Below are positions 1-10,533 of a DNA stretch of 64,000 nucleotides, piece after piece (the stretch's first letter is position 1; each line of letters opens with the position of its first letter). The stretch covers positions 24,267,371-24,331,370 of the forward strand of contig NC_019876.2 of assembly GCF_002234675.1 (NCBI RefSeq), in the 5' to 3' direction. This DNA is from Oryzias latipes. Taxonomy: Eukaryota > Chordata > Actinopteri > Beloniformes > Adrianichthyidae. The position numbers and the translations under genes were made by a program. The notes under the pieces are model-generated. The model was not told the origin of the DNA and did no database searches. It saw nothing but the letters and a program-made list of their open reading frames with translations.

Positions 1-1
1 T

Positions 2-3000
2 AGGTCAAAGTGTGATTCTTTTCACTCAAGTGTCCAATCAGCTAAAAGAAGAGAAGCTGCTGCAGAAGCTGCTGCATGTCAAGAGGTTTTGGCAGTGTTG
101 GAGGAACAAGAAAAGGAAGCAGTTGAACTTCAAAGGCTGGAGGCTGAAGATAAGGAGCGTCTTGTTCAGTTTGAATCAGAGAAACAAGCTAGACTTCAGG
201 CTATACAAGACAAACGTAGAAAACTTGAACGACTCGAAGAAGTCAAAAGGCTAAATGCTGCTAAAGCTAGAGTAGAAGTCTACGACCAAGCAGAAGTTTC
301 CCTCATACAAGGTAACACTAAAAGAGTAAGTACTTCTCAAAAATTTCCTTTGACAAAGTCATCATCTATGCTTCAAAGACCAAGACCTCCTGTGATTCCT
401 AAGTCTTTTCCAGCCCCTGTTCAAACACTTGATGCCTCAAGTCCTCCATTTATTCCACAAGCAATCACATACCAAATGACGACACCCCTAACAACAACGA
501 CTCATATGCAAGACAGTGCAAACTTTGTTAGTATTTTAGCAGAAGGCATAAGTGCTAATCGTCTTCCAACACCTGAGCCCGCAGTTTTTACTGGAAATCC
601 TTTGAAATTCAAAGATTGGCAAGTGTCTTTTCAGACACTAATAGACAAAAAAAATATACCAAAGAATGAAAAGCTGTTTTACCTTCAAAGGTATGTAGGC
701 GGTTCTGCAAAAAAGGCTGTAGAAGGATTTTTCATGCTCGGAACAGAGGCTGCATATGACTCAGCGTGGCAGATTTTGGAAAAACGATTTGGTGATCCAT
801 TCATCATAGGGAAGTCTTTCAGTGATAAACTCTACAGTTGGCCAAAAATAAGTTCAAAGGATGCACATGAACTTAGAGAATTTGCAGACTTCCTCCAGAG
901 CTGTGAAAAGGCTATGTCACATGTAAAGACCTTGGAAGTTCTCAATGACTGCAATGAGTGCCAAAAGATCTTGCTCAAACTTCCAGATTGGTTAGTTTCC
1001 AGTTGGAACCGCAAGGTTATGGAAACCAGAGAAACCTTTCACACGTATCCAAGGTTTAAAGAACTAGTGGACTTCCTCTCAAGAGAAGCAGATCTTGCTT
1101 GTGATCCTGTATTTTCAGTACAAGCATTAAAGAGTGTGGAAGGAGAAAAACCCAAACAACCAAAATATATACCAGTTCAAGCTAAGACTCTGTTCACAAA
1201 CACAACAGAAAGAAGTAACCCACCATGTGCATTTTGTAAACATTCAGGACATTTCATCGCAGAATGTAAAAAGTTCTGTGAAAAGAATTTGCAAGACCGT
1301 GTTAAGTTTGTGCAAGCAGAAAAGCTCTGTTTTGGCTGTTTGAAGGCTGGCCACCAGTCAAAAAGGTGCTACAAAAGAAGTACATGTGGAAAATGTCAGA
1401 AGAAGCATCCCACCTGTTTGCACAATGATGACTTTAAAGAGCAGCAAAGGTCAACACTTCAAAATCCAAAGGATAAAATAACAGAAAATGAAAACACGAA
1501 GAAAACCACTGAAGCAGCAACATCAAACAGAGTGATACAAGAAAGTCAAATTTCACAAACCTCCTCCATAGTACCAGTTTGGGTATCATCCTCAAAGGAA
1601 CCAGATCGAGAGATTCTTGTTTACGCATTATTAGACACCCAAAGTGATACTACTTTCATTTTAGATGAAGTAGCACAAGATCTCAACACGCACAAGGAAA
1701 ATGTAAGTCTGCGTTTGTCCACAATGTCATCCAAGTTAGCAAGTATTTCATGTCAAAGGCTAACAAACCTACAAGTAAGAGGATACAACTTGGAAAGAAG
1801 AATCTCACTGCCACCAGTCTTCACACGAGAATATATTCCAGCAAATAGATCACACATCCCAACATCAGCTACTGCTCTAAAGTGGACTCATCTGGAAAAG
1901 TTGGCTGACAAGATCCCACCTTTGCTGTCTTGTGAAGTCGGCCTTCTTATTGGGTATAACTGCCACCAAGCCCTTCAACCAAAGGAGATTCTGCCTGGTA
2001 AAGAAACTCAGCCATATGGTCAACGAACTGATCTGGGCTGGAGCATTGTTGGCTGCTCACAATCCTCAAGTGATTGCGTTGACTCTATAGGAGTCAGCCA
2101 CAGAATAATAGTCTGCCAAGTAACACCGTCTGCACAGTCATCAGTTGAACTCAGGAGAGAAGTAAGCTTTGCATGTCAAACTCAAATAAGAGAAATCACT
2201 TCAACAGAAATTATCAGAGCATTAGAGTCAGATTTCTCAGATCAAGCATCAGATGTTAATCAAGTCTCTCAAGATGACCTTCTCTTCTTGTCAAAGGTAA
2301 AGGCAAGCATCAGGCAGAAAGAAGATGGCCACTATGAACTCCCACTGCCATTCAGGGAGGACAAGCCTGAGCTTCCAGATAACAAAAGTTATGCACTGCA
2401 CAGGTTAGCCTCATTAGAGCGACGGCTGCGAAAGAATGAACAGTACTTCAAAGATTATGTTCATTTTATGAATGACATAATATCAAGAGGAGATGCTGAA
2501 AAGGTTCCACATTCTGAGTTGGATAACCAGCCTGTATGGTACATTCCACACCATGGGGTTTACCATCCACACAAGCCAAGTAAGATCCGTGTGGTGTTTG
2601 ACTGCTCAGCTAGATACAAAGATGCCTCTCTAAATGACCATCTTCTTACTGGGCCAGATCTCACAAACACCTTAGTTGGTGTGCTTTGCCGGTTCAGAAA
2701 AGGTCCAATAGCTATCATGTGTGATGTTGAACGGATGTTCCATCAATTTCATGTTGTAAGAGACCATCAAGACTACCTCAGGTTCTTGTGGTGGGAAAAT
2801 GGAAATCTAAGCTCCGAACCTGCAGTATATAGAATGAGAGTACACCTGTTTGGAGCTGCCTCATCGCCAGGCTGTTCTAATTTTGGACTCAAATATTTGG
2901 CATCACAGGGCCACGGAACCTTTAGCAAAGAGGCTATCAATTTCATTCAACGAAGCTTCTATGTTGATGATGGCCTAATAAGCTGTGAAACTCCAGCTGA

Positions 3001-5563
3001 AGCCATACATCTGGTGAATGAGGCAAGAGCTCTATGTAGAACTGGGAATCTTCGTCTCCACAAGTTTGTCTCTAACCATCCAGAAGTCTGTGCTGCAATA
3101 CCACCTGCAGAACGTGCACAGAGTGAAGACATAAACATGGCTCTTGGTGAACTTTACATCGTGCGTGCTTTAGGTGTCCAGTGGTGTGTTGAAGTTGATG
3201 AATTCCAGTTCAGAGTTATTGTCAAGGACAAGCCCATGACAAGAAGAGGAGTTCTTTCAACAGTTGCTTCAGTCTTTGATCCCTTGGGATTTGTAGCTCC
3301 TTACATATTGCTTGGGAAGCAAATTCTTCAAGAGCTCTGTAAAGAGAAAGTGAGCTGGGACGAAGACCTCCCAGAGCAAATCAAGTCTCGATGGGAGTAA
3401 TGGCTGAGAGACTTATCCCAACTGCCAACAATCAGGATACCAAGGTGCTACTTATCTTCAAGCTTTGGCAAGTTCATACAGTATGAACTCCACAACTTTT
3501 CAGATGCAAGTTGTAATGGATACGGATCCTGTTCATATCTCCGAGCAGTAAGTGAATCAGGAAAGGTGTGTTGTTCACTTGTAATGGGAAAGGCAAGGGT
3601 GGCCCCCACCAAGCAGATCACCATACCAAGACTGGAGCTGTCAGCGGCAGTAACCTCAGTTCGGAACAGTGATACTGTCAAAGAGGAACTTGAGATTGAA
3701 AATTTGGATGTGTACTTCTGGACAGACTCAAAGGTTGTTCTTGCATATGTGAACAATGATGCAAAGAGGTTCCACACCTTTGTAGCCAACCGCATTCAGC
3801 GCATAAGGTCGAGCTCAGAACCAAAGCAATGGCATTATGTCAGTTCAGAAAACAATCCAGCTGACCATGCCTCAAGGGGGTTAACTGCATCACAGTTAAG
3901 AGAATCTAACTGGCTAACGGGTCCAGATTATCTCTGGCAACAGACACTTGAAATGCAAGTTGGTGAAGAGGAGATGGTGGGAGTTTTGGAAATATCCGAC
4001 CCAGAGCTTCGCAAGTCTTGTGTCAACACTGTGAAAACAGAAACGGGTTCAGTTCTGAGCCGCTTCACCAAGTTTTCAGACTGGTCTAGAGTTGTGAAAG
4101 CTGTTGCCAGGCTGAGAAGATTTGTCCAAGAACGTAAGGGAGTACAACCAAGATCAAATGAGACAAGCAGTCTTGAGGAAAGGCGACAAGCCGAACTGCT
4201 TATAATTAAGTTGGAACAAAGAGAAGCCTTCGCAGAAGACATAAGGAAATTAAAACAAGGAAAAGTCAACTCTCTTAACAAACACAATCAGTTATACCGT
4301 TTAAATGTTTTTCTTGATGACGACGGAGTCCTCAGAGTTGGAGGAAGGCTTTGCAGATCAACCCTGGACTTTAGTGTAAAACATACAGCTATACTTCCCA
4401 AAAGGTCTCATGTATCATCCTTGCTTGTGAAACACTATCATGAGCGTGTTTGTCACCAGGGCAGAGGAATGACCATGAATGAACTGCGAGCAAATGGGAT
4501 ATGGATAATTGGATGTGGAAACATGGTCTCCTCACATATTTACAAATGTGTGAAATGTAGGAGATACAGGAGAAATACAGAAGTTCAGAAGATGGCTGAT
4601 CTGCCAAGAGAGCGGACGGAAACAACCCCTCCTTTTACATATTGTGGCCTTGACTGTTTTGGTCCATTTATAGTAAAGGATGGAAGGAAAGAATTAAAAA
4701 GATATGGCCTCTTGTTTACTTGCTTGTGCTCGAGAGCTGTTCATATTGAGACACTGGATGATATGACGACTGATGCTTTCATAAATGCATTTCGAACCTT
4801 TGTGGCAATCAGAGGACCAGTTCGCCAACTAAGGTGTGATCAAGGCACCAATTTCATGGGAGCCAGAAAGGAGTTTTCTGAGTTGCTCAAGAAAGTGGAC
4901 CCAGAACGTCAAAGGGCTCTTGGTTGTGAGTTTGTGGCAAATTTCCCATCTTCAAGTCACATGGGTGGAGTTTGGGAGCGCCAAATAAGAACGATCCGAA
5001 GTATTCTTGCAGTCATGCTTGACAAGACAGGAACCAGACTTGACACTACATCTCTGAGAACTTTTCTCTATGAAACAATGGCTATAATCAACAGCAGACC
5101 ATTAACTGTGGAGCACCTGAATGATCCCACCGGACCAGAGCCTCTTACACCAAACCATATACTGACTATGAAATCTTCAGTCATACTGCCTCCTCCTGGA
5201 CAGTTTTGCAAAGAAGATTTATATCTGCATAAAAGATGGAGAAGAGTGCAATTCCTGGCCAATGAATTTTGGCAAAGATGGAAGCGAGAGTATTTGCTAA
5301 ACCTTCAACAACGTCAGAAATGGCAAAACTCAACACGAAACCTGAAAGTGAATGATATTGTGATTCTACAAGATGAAAGCACACCAAGAAATGAGTGGAA
5401 GCTTGCTAGAGTCTTACAAACCTATCCTAGTCAAGATGGCATCGTACGAAAGTTAACTCTACTTGTCAGTGAGACTACACAGAATAAAGGAAATTCACAC
5501 ACTAGACTACTGCATTTAGATAGACCTGTTCATAAGGTTGTAACGCTTGTAGAAGCAGAGTGA
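2..5563 (+). pseudogene. BEL/Pao gag-pol polyprotein, interrupted by one in-frame stop
   Basis: One reading frame runs from base 2 to 5563 and is broken only by a TAA at 3398-3400; the frame is the same on both sides. Counting from base 2, a charged coiled coil covers about residues 15-90 and the DUF1759-like region about 190-365. CX2CX4HX4C knuckles start near residues 409 and 443. A protease motif DTQS lies near 545, and the reverse transcriptase YVDD near 987. After the stop come the A17/RNase H region, an HHCC zinc finger (about nt 4432-4560) and an integrase core with Asp at 4652 and 4838 and Glu at 4976. The basic C-terminal region contains WQRWKREY. The protease has Gln where most retropepsins have Gly. 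The start codon is outside the window. The frame is otherwise undamaged, so this looks like a recent copy. Confidence 0.9.
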
Positions 5564-5631
5564 GTAACCAAAGCAGTAGTGGTTTGACATGAAAATCCCA
5601 TTTATTCTTCATAGGAGTGATTTTGGTGGGA

Positions 5632-6285
5632 GTGTAAATGCAGCTGAAATTTATATATTTTATTGAAGTTCATGGGTTGTGAAACGTTTAATAATTGGTG
5701 ATTTAATTTTTATTCCTTTGGAGTGTACAGTGAATTTTGTTTGATTTTGTTCAGGAGAATTTGAGCCTTTTATGTTGGCCGCAGGTGAGCACGGTCTTTT
5801 GCTCACGAGGTTGCAACAATTAGGAGTTCAAGCTGGGAGAAAGAGCTGCAAAAAGAAATACCTTGGACTCAAAGAGACTCTTTTACTTGACAAGCGGAAA
5901 CGAGGTATTTGTTATGCTTGTTTTGTGTTATTTTGTATTGTTTATTTTCTCCTCAAACATGTATAATGTTTTGTTATAGTTTTCACGGCGTAATGAAGGC
6001 GCAATGAAAGCGAAGGCACGCAATGTCCCACAAGAAGTGTGATGACCTGCAGAAGTACAAATAAACGCCCGTTGTAAACCGACCTGTGTTGTCATGAGAA
6101 GAGTCACACCTAGTGTGTCAGAAGATTTATAACCCCTATTGTAACAGTAAAATATGTCCAACACTATAGGCTTTCTGCTCTCATCTATCTGCTCAGCTGT
6201 TGGACAGGACAAGTTAAAAAAAGAATAGGAAAAAGAAATCAACGATGACCGGACGATTTTTTTCATCTGTCAACAACCCCCCCGA
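5632..6285 (+). repeat. Probable 3' LTR of the BEL/Pao element
   Basis: A G-rich tract resembling a polypurine tract (about 5617-5631) follows the integrase stop, then a noncoding stretch opening TGTAAATGC. An AATAAA signal lies at 6058-6063. The distal part (about 6108-6220) recurs in diverged form at 9843-9966, as expected for an LTR. The ends are approximate because the 5' LTR is not in view. Confidence 0.6.
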
Positions 6286-6690
6286 CACATTTGGAGGTAG
6301 CGGGGTGGTAGTCTGGATGCAAGAATGTTCCCTCCAATTGTTCATGAGTCTGTGCATACACACAAGCTAAATGCACTGTGGCCTCTGCCCCCCCCCGGCG
6401 CTGTACGCACTGCAACTCTGAGGCTTACCTTTTCTCCTTTTTTTGGGGTGTGCACTGGAGATAAGAGATAAGAAGAATGAGGTTGTTTAAGCATTTAAGT
6501 GACCATGTGAAACTCAGTGGAAGTAGGTAAAAACAGAAATACAGAACAGTTCCCACTTGACCTCAAGTCCCTTCCCATCGGTCACATTAATGATCCGTTT
6601 GGTTTGTTCGTGAACGCCACATCTCTAGTGAACTTGATTTTGTAACTTTGCTTTTTGATGTAAATAGTATAATTGTGTATGTAAGTAGTG
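6286..6690. other. No gene seen; sequence downstream of the LTR
   Basis: There is no convincing coding sequence. A C-rich stretch and a G-rich tract (about 6290-6325) resembling a retroelement primer-binding region follow the LTR; the latter is discussed as a finding. Confidence 0.4.
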
Positions 6691-6696
6691 TGAAAT

Positions 6697-6713
6697 TTTA
6701 TTTATATATATTT

Positions 6714-6807
<94 letters not shown>

Positions 6808-6831
6808 ATATACATATACATATATATATAT
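6697..6831. repeat. (TA)n / (CATA)n microsatellite
   Basis: About 135 bp of almost pure TA dinucleotides, with scattered CATA units towards the right end. Apparent reading frames of alternating Tyr and Ile here are artefacts of the repeat. Confidence 0.97.
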
Positions 6832-7218
6832 TTTATTCATATTTTTTGTGCACTGAGAAAGTGCAAGCAGTGCTGATTGCGCAAGCAAGTAGGGAACATT
6901 GCCCAGGGCTGCTGGCAGCAGGGGGCGCTTAATGTTGACGGCCGCCGTCCAGGGACATTTATACATCGTCCAGACAGAGCTGCACCCGGCTGGGACCGCC
7001 CAGCTGTCAGTTTTTGTAATGACGTCATCCCCACCTGACTGCTGCAGGGTGCATCTATGACCACCCCAACAATTGTTAGAAAAATTGGGCTAACGTTGAA
7101 GATTCTGCCAATGACTTTCCACTGCGTGGTGACAGTTGTATATGTGACCGTAGCTTTGGAATAAATGTTCTTTCACAGAGGACATGAAAGAGACCGGAAC
7201 ATCTGACTTGACTTCCCT
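6832..7218. other. No gene seen
   Basis: Unique-looking, moderately GC-rich noncoding sequence between the TA microsatellite and the Tc1 remnant. I see no splice-supported exon or RNA gene. Confidence 0.4.
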
Positions 7219-7273
7219 CATAGTTGAGGGAATAAGTAATTGACCCCTTGCTGATTTTGTGAATTTGTTCACT

Positions 7274-7376
7274 TTAACCCTTGTTCTGTTTGGAGAAAAA
7301 GGTTCAGCGCACTGTCTAGTGGGTCTAGATGAGCCAACTCCCAATGTTAAAGTGCCTAGGATAGCACAAGGGTTAC
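7274..7376. mobile_element. Short TTAA-type MITE inserted in the Tc1 end
   Basis: It starts at TTAA (7274-7277) followed by CCCTTGTTCTG and ends with an inverted match, GATAGCACAAGGGTTA. The core GGTTCAGCGCACTGTCTAGT is shared exactly with the longer copy at 9578-9792. The Tc1 inverted repeat reads through on both sides. TTAA targets fit piggyBac-type MITEs. Confidence 0.75.
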
Positions 7377-7655
7377 AAGAAACTAACCTTCTGTCATCCT
7401 AATGGTGGGTTCATTTGAACAATGACAGATAGAAAATCACAAAGACAATTTAAAAAATTACATTAAAGAATTTATATAATGTTTTGCATTTCATTGAGCA
7501 AATTAAGTATTTGATCCCATTGTAACCATTTAGAGTTCTGGCTCACAGACAGTTAGACTCTGCTAATCAACCTTAATTGAAGACACCTGTTTGAACTAAT
7601 CACCTGTAGAAAAGACACCTGTCCACAGAATCAGTCAGACTGCAAACTCTCCAAC

Positions 7656-8267
7656 ATGGGAAAGACTAAAAAGCTTTCAAGATTAGACCTGGACAAGACC
7701 GGAATCGGGTACAAAACCATCAGCAACAAGCTGGGGGTTAAGGTGACAACTTTTGGTGCAATTGTACCAAAATAGAAGAACCTGACCATCAGTATACCTA
7801 TAGGTCTGGGGCTCCAAGCCAGTTGACCTCAAGACCACCATCCTCACTTTCAAGCATGGACTTGGAAGCATTATGCTTTGGGGGTGTATTTCTGCACAAG
7901 GTTACTTCAATATGTGGATGTGAAGATGGACAGTCATGTACCACCAAATCCTGAGTATGAACCTCCTTCCCTCCTTAAGCCAGGAGGGTAAAATCAGGTT
8001 GTGGATGGGTCTTCTAACAGGTTAATGACCTAAAACAAACAGCCAAGACAACCAAGGAGTGGCTGAAGACGTGTATCAAGGTTATGGAGTGCCCTTGATA
8101 TAACATCAACCTGAAGCTCAGCATCAGCCACCAAATCTTTAAGATTTAGATGTCATTTACAAAGAAGAGGGGACCAAAAGTCCTCCTGATGTGTGCAGAA
8201 ATCTCCTTATCAAATACAAGAAACGTCTCACCTCTGTACTTGCTAATGAGGGTTTTCAGGCAAGAGA
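7656..8267 (+). pseudogene. Tc1 transposase pseudogene
   Basis: It starts at ATG 7656 with MGKTK and a helix-turn-helix region (IGYKTISNKLGVKVTT), followed by an early stop. Further stretches of Tc1 transposase similarity appear in shifting frames: a KHGLGSIMLWG-like block near 7850-7880, TAKTTKEWLK near 8040, and a C-terminal segment near 8225-8265 ending in a NEGFQARE-like block. The middle, including much of the DDE core, is deleted or shifted. It is dead. Confidence 0.8.
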
Positions 8268-9145
8268 GTTTGAATACTTGTCACATGAACCCTCACTGGC
8301 CCTTTGCACAGTGCGCAGAGTTCAAAAGCTTTTTTAAAATCTGTATGTCTGTCTGTTTTTCACCTACTTCACCCTTACTAAATGTTATGTGTTGTTCAAT
8401 TATTCACTATGACCCGACCCCCCAGCATGCCCATAAATAAATGTGCATGAACATTTTGTCTTCAACGGCTCTCCAAGCTCTCTGCAATCTTAATATTTTC
8501 CGTGAGGGCCACCTGCGAGCCCCTTTGCCCTTTTTTCACTTGCAGACAGCCTTTATCCACCCGTAAGGACAGTTGTGTATAAGGCTTCAGTTGTGAAATG
8601 CCGTGTTATTAATCAATTCAATTGAACTGAAACAAAGTGCTGCCTACTATCGCGTTTACATTTGTTTTTGGTAAAAATTTCTCACTGTTTAATCATTTCT
8701 AAAAACGAACCTAAAGCCTTTAGAAGAAAAAAAGTCTGGATTTAATTAAAAAAAAAGGTTAAATCCCAACACTGGGGGAGACTGGTGGGCCCATGTTTAC
8801 CACTCTAGTCGGGGACCTCTTCCACTCTTGGGCACGGGGGGAGAGGCCCATCCTCACTCAATGCCAGACTTCACTCAGGGCTACGGTGGTTGCCTGAAGC
8901 GTGTCTCCCTTGGGCGCCCTAATTCATGCCTGAGGTTGCGGTGGCCGGATGCTCAGAACTCCCTGGTGGTGGTGGGCTGCTTTCCTGGGGCTGGGGGTGC
9001 TGTCTGCCATGGCCAAATGTCTGTTCTCTGGCTGGGCTAGGTTCTAGCTCATTGTCCCCTGTGCCCTCCTGCTCTCTGGTGCTGGGAGGCCCTGTGGCAA
9101 TCATTCTGGCCCTGGTTGGGTGGCTGACGTTGGCTTGCCCGGAAG
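8268..9145. other. No gene seen; G-rich repeat copy at about 8760-9145
   Basis: 8268-8750 is noncoding. From about 8760 a G/T-rich, C-poor stretch resembles the G-rich blocks at 40430-40660 and 43985-44360, with shared wording such as gctgggggtgctgtctgc-like runs. Open frames inside it reflect base bias rather than a gene. Confidence 0.5.
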
Positions 9146-9149
9146 GTGG

Positions 9150-9470
9150 ATTATCTTGATCTGCATCTCCTTAATAGTTTCCTAAATGTCTTCCCTTACT
9201 GCGTGCATCCCAAGCGGCCTTACACCCAGCAAGTCTTCCCAAATCTCTTTGGTCTGTTTCTGAAAAAATCTCACATAGACCAAAGGCTGGGCCTTATATA
9301 TGACATCTGTAGACTCATCAATGGCTAATGAAAGCACAATAGCTGCTAATATTTCCAATCTTCTGATTGTGGAGGTGGACGATGTTAGGATTTGTATAAT
9401 TTTGTCAGTGAGTTCATCTTTTTATTTCTGCCTTCCAGGAGGGTCTTTGCAGCGGCACTAAAGCACTCTT
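9150..9470 (-). pseudogene. hAT transposase fragment
   Basis: Read on the minus strand, about 9345 to 9160 encodes a block containing SLAIDESTD followed by AQPLVYVRFF. This matches the conserved core region of animal hAT transposases of the GTF2IRD2/ZMYM-like type. Upstream residues (TSSTSTIRRLEILA) fit the preceding part of the domain. The frame ends in a stop after about 60 residues. No inverted repeats were found. Confidence 0.7.
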
Positions 9471-9577
9471 ACCCAAAATGTCACAAATAGAATCTTAAAA
9501 AATAAGACAATGTGATTTTCTAGATTTCATTTTGTCTCTCATAATTATGCCTATGATAACAGGCCTCTATCATCTGT

Positions 9578-9792
9578 TTAACCCTTGTCCTATCTTAGAT
9601 GACCCCACCCTTACATTGACGTGTTCTCCCTACCATGAAAAAGGTGGATAAAGGTGGAAAGATTTCATGTAATCCATGGACACCAGTGAAGATCACAAAT
9701 CATTGAAGAAAAAAGGTTCAGCGCACTGTCTAGTGGGTCTAGATGACCCAACTCCCAATGTTAAAGTGGGAGTTGGGTAGCACAAGAGTTAA
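9578..9792. mobile_element. TTAA-flanked MITE, fuller copy
   Basis: TTAA lies at 9578-9581 and at 9789-9792. The terminal inverted repeats are imperfect: ACCCTTGTCCTATC at the left and the complement of GGTAGCACAAGAGT at the right. It is 215 bp long with no coding capacity. The copy at 7274-7376 is a shortened relative. A piggyBac-type origin is inferred from the target site. Confidence 0.8.
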
Positions 9793-9842
9793 GTATGAGC
9801 ACTTGCACGATTGGTGGCTGACTAAATGCTTTTTTGCCCCCT

Positions 9843-9966
9843 GTATAAACCTTGTGTGTCAGAAGATTCATGAACCTCGATTGTAACAGTAAAATGTGTC
9901 CAACACAAGAGGCCTTCAGCTCTTTTCTGTTTGCTCAACTGCTGAACAAAACAAGTTAAAGAATTA
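9843..9966 (+). repeat. BEL/Pao LTR fragment
   Basis: This segment aligns base by base, with scattered differences, to 6108-6220 of the LTR. Shared words include TGTGTCAGAAGATT and TTGTAACAGTAAAAT. It is a second, older copy or a solo-LTR remnant. Confidence 0.7.
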
Positions 9967-10439
9967 TCATACACCCCAACAAGGAATACAATAATAATAT
10001 GTGGCAAAGAAAAGATTCTGCTAAACAAACCAAAAAAAACCTCTTAATCGAATTTTGTTGTACAGAGTGGCATGAATGTTGGCTCAAGCTCAGACAGAAT
10101 GCTGGTTCTTGATTTCAGCTCTGCTGCAGGCATGAGAGGGGACATTGAGGTGGAAACTTGAGCACTGCAGACCTCAATGAGGAGGACACAAAAAACAGGT
10201 AGATACAGCTAGATACAGAGCTCCCAGAGCTGTTAGTTGACCATTTGTGTCCAAGCCTGCACATTGGGACTTCAAGATATTGCATGTAATATAATTTGAA
10301 AAGAATTTGCAAAAGCTAGTAAAGCATAAAGGAATTCAAATGTTGTCAATGTTTCCAATATTTCTTGAACTAAATTCACCTTTTTAATATAAGCTCCTGT
10401 CACTTTGATCATTTCTTCCTGTCATAAGAGGTGGGTAGG
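9967..10439. other. No gene seen; spacer before receptor gene 1
   Basis: AT-rich noncoding sequence. Nothing recognisable apart from the approach to the promoter of the downstream receptor gene. Confidence 0.4.
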
Positions 10440-10533
10440 TTGTGACATGAAATGAGCCAATCAGACACTTTCTCTTCTCAGCCAAAGAGGAGAAAGAGTC
10501 CAACTGTCTGCAATTTAGCGCAAGAATGCAAAC
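10440..10533 (+). promoter_or_regulatory. Upstream region of receptor gene 1 with CCAAT box
   Basis: AGCCAATCAGAC (CCAAT at 10457-10461) matches the position and flanks of the CCAAT box before the other four receptor genes. The TATAAA box found in those four is not seen here, so initiation may differ. Confidence 0.5.

Larger units (their letters stand above)
1..6285 (+). mobile_element. BEL/Pao LTR retrotransposon, 5' part outside the window
   Basis: The domain order is that of BEL/Pao elements: coiled-coil gag, DUF1759-type region, zinc knuckles, retropepsin-like protease, reverse transcriptase, RNase H region, zinc-binding integrase and a C-terminal DUF5641-like region. The 5' LTR and the start of the gag-pol frame lie left of the window, because the frame is already open at base 2. 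A probable 3' LTR follows the coding region. The order of domains is seen directly; the clade is from family knowledge. Confidence 0.9.
7219..8267 (+). mobile_element. Decayed Tc1-like DNA transposon
   Basis: The left end reads like the terminal inverted repeat of a teleost Tc1 family (TTGAGGGAATAAGTAATTGA and following bases). It is interrupted by a MITE and resumes at about 7377. A Tc1 transposase remnant follows. The matching right-hand inverted repeat is not recognisable after 8267, so the copy is truncated or heavily decayed. Confidence 0.75.

Noticed and set aside
6648-6966. Long Tyr/Ile frames in both directions
   Set aside because: They are produced by the TA microsatellite.
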